Assembly (NCBI GenBank): GCA_029216955.1
Contig: JANAVB010006998.1
Span: 62,001-126,000 of the forward strand
Source: Iris pallida
Lineage: Eukaryota; Streptophyta; Magnoliopsida; Asparagales; Iridaceae
Length of the DNA stretch: 64,000 nucleotides
Direction of reading: 5' to 3'
Made by a program: the position numbers and the translations under genes. The notes under the pieces were generated by a model. The model was not told the DNA's origin, searched no databases, and worked only from the letters and a program-made list of their open reading frames with translations. Positions 46,355 to 57,466 of this stretch are shown piece by piece. Numbering within the stretch: the first letter of the stretch is position 1; each line of letters starts with the position of its first letter.

Positions 46355-49300
46355 TATGTCGTGCACTGGACACACGTGCACGCGTGCACGACACTGTCAG
46401 TGCACAGTTCGTGTCTGTGTATGTGTTTTGTTGTTTGGACACGTTTGTGTCCACGTGGTTGGACACGAGGTGACCCCCTGACACATGTGCACATATGACT
46501 CACCTTCGTATGCACCTGATTCGGGTTTTGGATTAATATGGTATTTGAAATTGGGGAAATTCCTATTTTTTCTGATACTGATTACTATGCTGATTTTTCC
46601 TGAAATCCTAAAGCCTAATTCAACTGCTTTTGAATGTAATTAGAGTAATGTTTCACAACTACATATCAGGGATTATCCTATCATGTTGGGTTTATGAATT
46701 GTGTGGGATTTCAGTTTTCAAATTTACATTGAATGAATGAACTGCTATATATAGCACTGACACTGGTACACAAGTTCCTGTTTGAATTCCTGAGCTTAAT
46801 TCCACTTTTTTTACTGAATTTGATGCATATTGCCATGATTAAATTCATATACCATTGTGTCAATTCACTAATTTGGTCGATTCATATTAGTTTGATGATA
46901 GAGATAGGGATTTCGAAATTGGGTATGAAATGGTAAGCAAACTGTCATTTAGATTTCATTTTTCTGGGATTAAACACATTCATGAGTTTTAACTGTTTGA
47001 TTTTGAATGTTATATATGTTGAACTATTTTCAGAGTTAATGTTGAGGCTGGGTTCACATTGTCGATTTGTTTGATGTTAACCAATAGGAATTTTCGAAGT
47101 TAGTTTTTGGGATGGATTCATGAACTGTCGAATTGGTTCTCAGGTTTCCTGAGAACCAATTTCTAAGTATTGAAAACACCTGAATACTCTACATGCCACA
47201 CACACATGATTCAATACCTGTCACTGTATCTCACTGATTTTGAAATCTGAGAATTTTCCTTTTGTATAAAAACCTGAGAATGGTATGGACTGAGATTTTG
47301 TACACAGGTTCTTAAATCACTGTCAACCTGTTAATTGTACTGTCAATTAGCTAACTGTTTTGGGACTACACTATTTTCCCATTTCCCAAATTCCCTTCAC
47401 TGTTTTCCTTTTCAGGATATCACATATCACACACTTTAACATGCACACACACACACACCAAGTCACTTGACAGCCACCAATTCTGAGAATGCACTGTGGT
47501 CTACTTAGAAAACTGAATGTAGGCACATTGTTAGCTTGCACCCCCCTACACACACACTCTATTATATTTTTCCTGTCACAAAACTGAAAATTGAATGATG
47601 GTTTCAATGTGAAAACTGATTTTGATTTCCAAAAACCTGAGAACTTAACTTAGGAATACACACAACGTTGAACACCTTTATGACACCCACACACAAAAAT
47701 CTGGGATTGGTATACCCTGTTGAGACACTGCCACAGTGCTTTCTCAGTACACTGTTCCCTATCACTCTCTACACACTCTTTTGTCACTTCACACACACCC
47801 AAGTACACAATCACCTTTCCATTTTTCCTATCTTTCATGTATATGAATATATATGTGAGAATGCACATGTATGTAGCCTATATATGTATTTGAGATTATC
47901 TATGCCAAATTAGATATATATGTATATGTGAGAAATGTATGTTACTATCTTAATTTATATATACATATTAATATGTAACTGTTAACCCTTAACCTTGTTA
48001 TTGAATGCTAGTTAGATTCAGATTTCATATTTGTGAACCACCATGCCTTGTAACCCTCTCTAAATGATTTCCATGATGTATATATATAATTTTAGGATAT
48101 AGATGCATGTTAGTTACAACTTAGCTAGTCTATCCTCTTCCATGTGCACCTCTTTGTTCACATACACCTAGCTTACATGCTAGCTTCCTTCTTTTATGTA
48201 TAATATTGAATGTGATGGCTTGTGTTGGCTTGCATAGCCTTGGAATGGAGTGTGCTTGCTAGGATAGTCTTGGCTCGACCTAGAATGACTTGTTAGTCTA
48301 GGTTTAGACTTGGAATGGTTTAGTTGACCTAGTTTGACTAGTGTAGTTGACCATGGTTGACCAAGAGTTGACTTTGGCCTAGTTCGACCTAGACAGCATG
48401 CAGATGCATTGTAGATTACATTTATCATCCCCTGTATACATCTTGACTTGTGTTGCTCTAACTAGGAGTCAGGTATCTCATCTCGGACAGTACATTTACT
48501 TCAGACATTCAGATACGAGACGAGTACATTCTCTGATCATTTCATAACTTGCTTAGAATTATATTTCTGCTCTAGTTTACCTTATTTGATGCTGTCACGA
48601 TATTATCACGGATTGGTACTATATGGATCCCTACATTGAGATGTTATCCCCCTCGGGAGCATCGGATACATCATGTCATGTGTTTCGTGTACATCATGTA
48701 TTCCTCGCTCTCATGTTATTCATGTTTCTCATGTGCTTCATGCTCGTTCATGCATGCTCGTGTACTCTCATGTGCTCTCATGTTCGATCATGTTTCCCAT
48801 GTATCTCATGTATAACCTATACTTCATGTGCACTCATTTATGATCCTTCATGTGAATTTCATGTACACCCATTTATGGGCCCCCATGTGAACTTCATGTG
48901 CACTCATGTATGAGCTCTCATGTATACTTCATGTGCACCCATTTATGGGCTTTATGTGAAAACTATGTACGTAACATAACTTGTCTGGATCCTTGTGTAT
49001 AATTTGGGGTATGGGGGAGTATAAATAGTCATGTGAACAATTTCAAAGTAGAATAGCCATGTACGCCTCTTTAGTACAGCCATGTGCAAATCAAGCCGTT
49101 CACATGTCGATTTTGTACTCTAAATCACTAGTCACTGGTAGCTCTCTACTTATAGTAGATATTTCTATTACAGTTCTCTTTCTGTTTACATTATATACTT
49201 TCTTTCAGTTTCATGTATCGTACTCTCTTGTATGTTTATATTTTCTAACCTGTTATGATCTGCGTGAGATGTATTGTGCTTGCTCCCGTCCTGACTGGAC

Positions 49301-49772
49301 CTGTTGAAAATTTTACAGAGGATGATGAGGAACCCTGCACCCCTTACTTTGGAGCTTGCCTAGATGATACTCGCGACCTGGACCCCAGGGGAGGTTCAGG
49401 CAGCTGCTGAGGATGATACCCTTGCTTAGTGTAGATAGCTTAGACTGTTCTTTATTTTCATGCTTAGATGTTGTCCTTATTTTCAGAGTTGCATATTCTA
49501 GAGATATTGAGACTGGTAGTTATTAACTTATGTTATTTCATTCTGTTGTGCCTCCATTGAGGAGTTTCTTATCTATTTCATCGTGCCATATTCTATCTCT
49601 AGATTATGATTGAGTTGTACCTTCTGTGATTAGCCTCCAGTTGGAGATTATTATATACTGTGTTAGTTATAGTTCATGACCTAGAACAGCGTTCTACCGC
49701 CGACACTGTGGCGTAGGCTGGGCGCTGTTACGTACTCGTACCCTAACGGTGGGTGCGGGTCGTGACACTTGT

Positions 49773-50611
49773 GACTTACTATACTAGACTTGACTCGACT
49801 TGCTAGTACTATACATGGGGTGGGAAGAAGATTACTGACATATCGGGTTATTTTATTGCTTGACCTCGTTACCATATTTGGGACTTGGTTATTATACCAT
49901 TGCCTGTCATTGTCTCTATAGCAGAGCACTGGTGTCATTTTATTGCTTGCGTAGGGTACCTCGATACGGTGCCTTGGGTGGTTGACTGCTGAGGCGCTTG
50001 TGACCAATGGATTGAGCCAGATATCCGGAACGTGTTCTCACGTGCATATCACTTAAAGTGGATACAGTAGTTACACATAGAGCATATATTACCTTTACTG
50101 TTATATTGTCATGTTGTTTTCTTGTACCTTGTTATGTTCCCTGAGGACCTGGTCCTTTCCCAAGTATAGATGAGGAGGTTTACCTAGAGGCTTGCAGGAG
50201 GATGAGATAGTTCTGACGAGTTTTCTTGATTCATGTAGTTTCTCTTTAGTGACATTGTTATTTCTATTTTTAGTTGAACAGACTATTAGTTGGATCTCAT
50301 ACTTTATTTCTTTGTTGTGGTGACGAGTGTGACGGGTTGTCTTTTTATGTATATTTATTATCTTTATTTACTGTTGGACAAAACTTTTTATCATTATTAT
50401 TTTATTGGGCTTAGATATCTTGTGTCTTATTGTTTCTGATGGATGAGATTAGTAATGTACCTATGAAATATGGGTCTAGTTATGAATTTAATGTCATAAT
50501 TTATAGCTTAAGCATTCTCTGCTGAGCTTGTTACGAAGATTGGCCCACTAGAGATATGCTAGTGGCATGCATTTGTATTTTTGGTCATATATATTTTGAG
50601 ACTGGGGCGTT
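49773..50611 (+). mobile_element. LTR-like target sequence, right part
   Basis: It continues the sequence interrupted at 37809. It is non-coding and ends with GGGGCGTTATA, which resembles a decayed chromovirus LTR terminus (GGGGCGTTACA). No second copy in the window confirms this. Confidence 0.4.
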
Positions 50612-50621
50612 ATAGTGTTCT

Positions 50622-51225
50622 CGCCTCTAACTTGAGTCTTCCCTTCCCGTAGGAAGCCATCAGTGTGGACTCCTATGACAATTCAACTTACTTGCATCAG
50701 ACCTCCTTATTCAGCAAACTACTTTTAAATGCCTTCATCGTGATAACTCCATCCAATATAGAGTTGCTCAACGATACCACCAACATCTCTCAGCTTTTTG
50801 GCAGAAAAGTTAAAAGCATAAGGGCCTGAATCTCACCATCGATCACTATCAACATTGGAGACAGCTAATTGAATCCCAAACCTCGTTCAGATGTTGTGCC
50901 ATTGGGGCACCCTCCGTGTACTTCGAGTTGACGAGTTGTCGAATAAGAAACATCTTGTTGCTAACCGTCTTTCTTTCATACACTAAATGCAGCTTCTTCC
51001 ATAAGGCTTTCGCAGAACTCTCCATGGAGACTTAATGAAACACCGAATCGTCCAACCATTGGCAGATGAATACAACAGCCTTCTGATCCAGTCGTTTAAA
51101 ATCTTTAGCAGCTTTGACCGATCGCTTTATGTTGTCGCCCTCCAACGGACCATGCAAGTCCATACACTAGAATAGATCCTACATCTTTGGCTTCCAAATC
51201 CCCCAATTTCCCCTGTGAGGGTGAT
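50622..51225 (-). pseudogene. Ty1/copia gag relic
   Basis: Minus-strand codons give CMDLHGPLEGDNIKRSVKAA, DFKRLDQKAVVFICQWLDD, ALWKKLHLVYERKTVSNKMF, LIRQLVNSKYTEGAPMAQHL, then after a frameshift LPKSxEMLVVSLSNSxxDG and a KSSLLNKE segment. This is the copia gag (UBN2-type) pattern. It has many stops. Element A2 inserted at its N-terminal side (51234). It is unrelated by position to the copia relics at 8-10 kb and 34 kb. Confidence 0.85.
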
Positions 51226-51311
51226 CATATGAGTGTAGAAGCATGAAAAATTTAGCAAAGAAGGCTTATGTGCCCAAGTCTATGAGGACATATGCGCCCC
51301 TATGAAAACTC

Positions 51312-51407
51312 TATGCGTCCAAGCCACCATGTGAAGCTTTATGCGCCCAAGTCACCCTGTGAAGCTCTATGCGCCCAAGTCACCGTGTGAATCTCTATGC
51401 GCCCAAG
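51312..51407. repeat. 28-bp minisatellite in LTR of A2
   Basis: TATGCGCCCAAG starts at 51312 (as TATGCGTCCAAG), 51340, 51368 and 51396, an exact 28-bp period with the spacer CACCxTGTGAAGCT. Isolated copies lie at 51291, 51450, 51635 and, inverted, at 51427 and 51661. Confidence 0.88.
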
Positions 51408-51694
51408 ACAAGCTCCCCCAGAAGGAGGGCGCATAGCCTGAAACTGGGCTATGCGCCCAAGCCTGTCTCGGTCAAAGTCACGATCAAAACGTGCACCGAA
51501 GCGTACGGCCACGTCAATCTCCACGAGCAATCGTGCACCGAAGCATGCGGCCATGTCAGCACCACGACCAACCCACGATCTCGCAGCCTGCATGCGCCTA
51601 CACCCTATGCCCCCAAGGCAGGACTATGCGCCCACACGAAAACTAGTGTATTTTCTCATGTGGGCGCATAACATCATTCCAGCTCAGAAACTAC

Positions 51695-51702
51695 TATAAA
51701 AA
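51695..51702 (+). promoter_or_regulatory. TATA box of the A2 LTR
   Basis: TATAAAAA in CTACTATAAAAAGGGGTCTC, matching A1. It is placed at the end of the motif-rich U3. Confidence 0.65.
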
Positions 51703-51954
51703 GGGGTCTCATCCCTCTTCAAAACAGATAACGAAGAGCATTTTCAAGAGCCAAATTGCTGCACTTCTTGCCAGTGAGCCGAGAGTAAGCAATTTTCTTA
51801 GGTTTTCTCTCACTTTTGTAATCGTAGTGTCAACGGAGTAAACGAGCAACTGCCGCTCGATCTCTATCATCCCATTCCCCAGAATTCTTTTTTGTGCTCG
51901 GGGATCCTCAGCGCAGGATCTCTCAGGCGTACTCGATTTGTGGTGCCTTGTGCT

Positions 51955-51960
51955 AATAAA
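51955..51960 (+). terminator. AATAAA polyadenylation signal in the A2 LTR
   Basis: AATAAAGAAAAG, 46 bp before the LTR end, conserved in A1. Confidence 0.5.
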
Positions 51961-52003
51961 GAAAAGTCAGTGTTTCTTCTTCTTTTTGTATGTGTCCACA
52001 AAA

Positions 52004-53610
52004 ATGGCGACTCTGCTGGGGACTATCTTTTCCTCTAACGAGAAGGTGGTGACACAATCCGATAACGACAAAGTAGGGAGCACTCAGAAGATGCTGATCG
52101 TAAAGTTTGATCAGCAGGCGTTCAAAGAGATGTTCTCGAGGGACGGCTCTACTCCCTCAAAATCAGTGAAGCCAAACAAGTCTCGTAAGACTTGGCTACC
52201 AAAAGCTCGCTGTGCATATCCTGCTAGTGTCATAGCAGATATGCAACTGGAGGACTCTGTCACATGGGCGCATGGCTCTACCACATAAACTCCCTAAATG
52301 AAGAAGGCTCACACCGTTCCGGGCTCTACTAGCCTAACGACTTCTCTATTACGCAACCAACAACAGAGTGCTCGACACCCGAGACTTGGCAAAGGAAAGC
52401 ACTACGATGCCAAGAATCGGAGTGTGCGACCCTCTGGACAAACCCAGCGAGGCTCACAAATGAAGGAGGCGAAGCCATAAGAAAATAGCGCTGCTCCACC
52501 ATGCATACGTACAAAGCTATATGCCCAAAGGGGTGTGTGGGCGCATAGATCTAATCATAAGGCTTCTGTCTTCAACAAATTCGACATTCAGGGTCATGCG
52601 CCCAGGCTCCACTGATCCACGCTATGCGCTACATCGAGGAAGCTTAGACATGCTGCCAAGAAGCATGCACCCAAAGCCAGTCTCCAAGGCCTATGCGCCC
52701 ACAGCAAAAAGACAGGCCCCAATGCGTATAGCACGGGGCTGTCTTTAAGTACATCACAGAACTTAGGTGTGGGGGTTGCCCCTGCACATGAACTAAGTCT
52801 GGATGCGCCAACTCTCTTTACAAACCCGTATGCAAAGCTCGGCGATGCATGCAACATGGGTTTTAAGGCAAAAATCCCTTCTGCTGACTAATGCAACATG
52901 ATAAATCATAAGCGTAAAGCAAGAGAGGACATAACAATTCATAATGCACATCCGTGCACCAGTATTGTCATCAACTTTTGCTGCTCCAAAGCAACGAAAG
53001 TGCCTTAGAGACATTCCGTGTTCCGACGGCTGTATTTCTCTGACGATGAAAAGCCGATGTGTTTCATCCAACATGGCTTCATGGGGTCCCCCTTATGAAA
53101 GCCCCAATCAAAGTTGGTGGACCATGAACCCAACTTTCTCTCTCAGTTCCGTGAGAAGGAGAAGAAGAAGTCTACCAACAGATGGCCAGCAGGCTGTCAC
53201 ATCTGAAGGAGTCTATATGGTCGAGGGCAAGATTCTGTATAGATGACGATGACTCCCAAGCTGGGGGTAGTATTCCCTCAAAGTCTGAAGCGGATGACCT
53301 TCACACTGGGGGTAGCCTCCCAGAGGATGATGATGTCTTCGAGTCTAACGACGACTATCTGCCTTCCACACCTGAAGATGAGGGACCTGTCAATTCAGAA
53401 ATAGACAGTATCAATACTAGTTGTACTGTTTCCTCTGTTCGTCCTCGCATGTTATCTATATACATGGCAGACGGAGAAAGACCTGAAGAAACTAGTGATC
53501 GGACCAGCAAACGGCTAGAGGGTCTAGAAATAGCATTTGCCAAGATCACTTATATGCTTACCAGTATCATGGCGGTCCAAACTGCTGAGGCTGTTCCTCC
53601 ACCACAATAA
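52004..53610 (+). pseudogene. ORF1 of element A2 (pre-gag protein of unknown function)
   Basis: It starts at ATG 52004-52006, whose next bases are the primer site (MATLLGT). VTQSD and VKFDQQ follow as in B. The first frame stops at 52288, and frameshifts and stops break the middle. CTSIVINFCC and SVFRRL (about 52955-53035) match B's CTQVIINCCC and SVFQRL. The last part (53182-53610) is an acidic frame with DDDDSQAGGSIPS, ending VPPPQ then TAA. The ATGCGC core occurs repeatedly (52265, 52540, 52598, 52622, 52691). Confidence 0.72.
52005..52022 (+). other. Primer binding site of A2, tRNA-Arg type
   Basis: TGGCGACTCTGCTGGGGA lies 4 nt after the LTR. It matches the recalled complement of plant tRNA-Arg(ACG), TGGCGACTCCACTGGGGA, at 16 of 18 positions. 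Confidence 0.78.
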
Positions 53611-56610
53611 AACGTCTCGGCTCATATTAGTCCGGCTCATAGGAACAACCCTCCTTCACTACAAAAGGAGTATCATTCCATTGCGCCTCCTCCAAATCTT
53701 ACAAATATTGGGGGTGGTCCTTCACCAACGACGCCCGACAATCGTACAACAGCTATTTCCCAACACCTGCTCAATCAACAGGATGCAATTGATTTCCTGG
53801 TTGCCCGTCTCGACACCATCTCACACAAAGACGAGCTTCAGAAGATGGGGATATCTCAACCTTATCCTCCTAAATGGGAGATTGTAAATTGCCTTCCTAA
53901 CTACAAGCTGCTGACGCTAAATTCATTTGATGGGATGACTTCCCCTCGTCAACACATGACATACTTCAACACGCAGACTCTACACCTACCCAGGGACGAT
54001 CCGTTCTTGTCAAAGCTGTTTATTAGCACCTTGTAGGGAGTAGCTTTCGAATGGTTCTGCAGTCTGTCTGACGGTTGTATCAACTCTTTTAAAGACCGGG
54101 AGAGGTTGTTCCTCAACAGGTTTTATGAGAGTGGCATGCATGTTAGTATGTCCACCCTCATCGAGACCAAGCAAAGGAGGACTGAGTCTGTCATTGCCTT
54201 CATCGAACGCTTCAGGCTGTTAGCATTGAAGATGCCCTTCGGTATACCAGACTCAGAGCTTATGGATACTTGCCGACATAACTTCCTTCCTACAGTGAAG
54301 TTCTGTCTGGGTATACATAAATATGATACATGGCCCGCTTTCATTGGGGCCGCTGATGCTGCTAAAAATGATGTTCCTAATCTGGAACTACTAGGGTTGA
54401 AAACACCCAAATCTGAAGACAAAGGCAAGCATCCTCAAACTATCCATATCCGTGGGGGTAAAGGAAAAGAAGTCCTGAAGGTCGACACTTCCAAGGGAGC
54501 TTCCAATTCTCAGGACGCCTCTGACAAGTCTAAGGAGACCTTCTCCTCTGATGAAGACGATGTCATTACCATTTTTCATATGTTGACGAAGGGTAACAAA
54601 CTGATATTGCCTCCACCTCGACGTCCTGCAGAGGCGAACCAACTTAACGATCCCAAATACTGTCTTTATCATCAGTACGTGCATCACTCTACTAAGGATT
54701 GCATCGTCCTGAAGAAGAAAATACAACAGCTTATCGATAGCCAAGTGATCAACCTCGAAATTGAAGACAAGGTCGTATCTTCTAACGTGATCTTTCTTCA
54801 GTTTGGTGACTTTCCTCCAACAGAAGTCCCAGACGGCGTGGTCCCGATCCCCAAGGCAATAATGGAAGTCGTCAAACTACAGCCAGCTCGCAACTCAACC
54901 TTGGTGTCCCTCACGACTGAACATGGTGAGATCATGTGGGTCAATCCAGACCTTGTGCAAGAAGTGACGCAGGGGATGGTACCTCCTAAAGAAAAAAGGG
55001 GCAAGAAATACAAGTCATGCCATATGGTGTCTTCTTTCAGCTATGAAGTTCTATCTGGCGAGACGCGAACGGAAAAGGCTTATCTTCGGACGTACGATCC
55101 CGCACAAGAAGAAGTAGTACCTTCTCAAGCTCCTGCTGCCCCCACAAGCTCAGAAGCTGGCCCGACTAAGCCTCCAACTATCGACAAAGCCAAGCAGAAG
55201 GAGACACAGTTTGACAAGTCTCTAAAGGCGCCAGCTCCCAAAGGCATGGATCGGCCCTACAACTTTGATATACTGACACAACTAGCCAATACACCTGCCA
55301 GGTTGTCTCTGTTCGATCTGTTACGACTCTCCAAAGAAACGCAAAAGGCCTTAAGTGAGGCATTACTACATGCCGACTCTTATCTCGCTGAAGTCAAAGC
55401 CCCCGCTGAAGACCTTGTCTCCTGTCCTCACTGCCACAGTACTATGGAAATGGTGTCCAATATCACCTTTTTACAGGAGGACATGCTACTCAAAAACAAT
55501 CATCATGATAAACCCATGTACTATACAGGGTATATCAGGGTGATCAAGGTGGACCGCATGCATATCGATCCAGGTTCCTCCCTCAGCATCATTCCTAGAA
55601 GTTTGCTTCATATTCTAGGAATCCCTCTGTACAAGCTATCTGCAACCAAAACAACCATCATGGCTTTCAATGCTGGTCGAAGCCACCCGCTGGGCAAGAT
55701 CCGTCTCAAGTGCCAGATCGGTGATCTTCGAACGGAGGTTTTCTACTATGTGATCGATGCCAATGTATCCTACAACGTCTTGTTGGAACGTCTGTGGATA
55801 CACAAGAACATGATCGTTCCTTCCATACTTCACCAATGCTTCAAGTATGTCAACAGCGATGGTGTCATAAAGACAGAGTTTGCCAATGTCGATCCTTTTA
55901 AAGACATCGAAACCTATTATGGAGATTCGGTACTTTATCAATCTCAGCCCCCCACGGATAACGACAATGAAGCTGACAATGAAGCTGAAGCAAGTTCATC
56001 ATCCAACGATGGTCCCCTGATTATCCGAGTCAAAGGACGTACTACTCCAAAAAGTACTCCAAAGTCTCTCACAATCTGGGTTAAAAAGAAAAATCAGGAT
56101 AAGGTTAAACCATTGACCATCACTCTCCGCAAAACACCTCGGGTGGAACCTGTTGATGTCCGTCCTCCCAACCCTGAAGAATTACCCTATGTGGTGAACT
56201 TGGCTAAGACTGTGGCTCCTCTTCCAGATGATGATCCTCTCAATGAGTATATCAATACTCATAATAATGTACCTTCAGCGGATGATGTTATCCCTGAAGA
56301 AGAACTTGCACATTTTCTTAGTAAAGGTTTATCTTTGAATTACTCCGATGTCTATCAATCTGTAAACCACTACATAGATACGATATACGCTCTAGAGCAC
56401 GGCATAGGACCACACCTCTGCATGCCGGTCACGATGCCTCACCTACAAGAAAAAGTTTACCCAGAAGATATCCACTACTTCATTATTCCAGCCAGAAAGA
56501 AGGATGAAGAACTAATTATCTTCGGTCGAATAATTGGCGAAAGAAAGTTCGTTCCAGACTCTACTTCTCCCAAGCACAACACGGAAGCTGATTATGACTC
56601 TGGGAAACTG
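53611..56610 (+). pseudogene. gag and protease of element A2
   Basis: A single frame continues in phase from the ORF1 stop, with one nonsense codon (TAG 54034-54036), to TAA 56611-56613. Landmarks: LTLNSFDGMTSPRQHMTYF and FEWFCSL, then FKDRERLFLNRFYESG (capsid, about 53915-54135); a C-x2-H-x4-H-x4-C knuckle, CLYHQYVHHSTKDC (near 54660); protease with IDPGSSLSIIP (55564 onward) in place of the usual D-S/T-G core, a form I recall from Tat elements; and NVLLERLWIH downstream. An acidic linker follows. Gag assembles the particle and protease matures it. Inactive as read because of stops, but only mildly damaged. Confidence 0.9.
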
Positions 56611-57466
56611 TAACGTTTTCGATATAGTTGGCAGGCCAAGAATATCATCCAGAACATGGGATATGACATCAAAAGCGACCAGGGGCTAAATTACGGCTTG
56701 GGACGACGGTTGCCAATACGACACTTTGCTCCTCCCGACAAACCCGAGAACTACTATCAAAGAAACGGTGTTGGTCTGGGTTATGTCACTCCTCCAACAA
56801 CTTTCGAAAGATCAGATGATAAAGCAGATTGTTGTTCTAATTCTTCTGATTCCTGCCTCTGGGACTCAGACTCCAACATTGGCGACATGTTCAAAGCAAC
56901 TTTGTCCGTCAACATGGTTTCAGTTGACCAAATTGTGGACGATGTCCAATCGATCGAGCTTGAACAATAGGCTCAAAAGATGGATACTAGGTGGGAGCTA
57001 CGCTTCGAACAACGTGAAACACCTACCAAAGATGAAGTCATCCAAGTCAATATAGGAGATGAATGATCTTTTAAACTAATCTTCATCAGCAAAAGTTTAT
57101 CTGGTGATGAACGACAATCTCTTATACAGCTTATAAGAGAATACGTCGACGTCTTTGCATGGAGCTATGAAGACATGCCAGGCCTGGACCCTAAAGTCGC
57201 TATGCACCGCCTAAATATTTCGTCTAAAGCTAAGCCAGTGAAGCGGGAACAACGACGATTTCGACCAGATGTCATGGAGGCCATCGAGAATGAAGTCAAG
57301 AAGCTCATTGCCAGTGGGTTCATTCGTGAAGAACAACACCCTGATTGGGTTGCCAACATTGTTCCAGTCATAAAAAAGAACGGTAAAATTCGAATCTGTA
57401 TCGATTATCTTGATTTGAACTCTGCATGCCCGAAAGACGAGTTTTCTTTACCGATCACCGACGTAA
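56611..57466 (+). pseudogene. Linker and N-terminal part of reverse transcriptase, A2
   Basis: The same frame continues past TAA 56611, TAG 56968 and TGA 57064, each one transition from a Gln or Arg codon. From 57115 it reads LIREYVDVFAWSYEDMPGLD, HRLNI, KREQRRFRPD, IASGFIREEQHPDWVANIVP, VIKKNGKIRICIDYLDLN and SACPKDEFSLP, the RT fingers of gypsy elements. It is cut at 57466 by the solo LTR and resumes at 61194. Confidence 0.9.

Larger units (their letters stand above)
37810..49767 (+). mobile_element. Element E3: complete gag-only LTR retrotransposon with giant LTRs
   Basis: Full-length plus-strand element of 11,958 bp with target duplication CTTGT (37805-37809 and 49768-49772). LTRs of 4,851 and 4,883 bp flank 2,224 bp of internal DNA: primer site, leader hairpin, degenerate gag, 3' untranslated region, polypurine tract. 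Pol is absent, giving a TR-GAG-like non-autonomous layout. The 3' LTR begins TATAACACCC, a mutated form of TGTAACACCC. Confidence 0.94.
44885..49767 (+). mobile_element. 3' LTR of E3 (4,883 bp)
   Basis: Near-identical copy of the 5' LTR, from TATAACACCC to GGGTCGTGACA, followed by the CTTGT target copy. It has TATA at 45481 and keeps intact several CG sites that are CA/TG in the 5' LTR. Confidence 0.93.
51234..52000 (+). mobile_element. 5' LTR of element A2 (767 bp)
   Basis: TGTAGAAGCATGAAAAATTT to TGTGTCCACA, aligned along its length with the A1 3' LTR. U3 carries the ATGCGC repeats, then TATAAAAA at 51695-51702 and AATAAA at 51955-51960. Confidence 0.9.
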
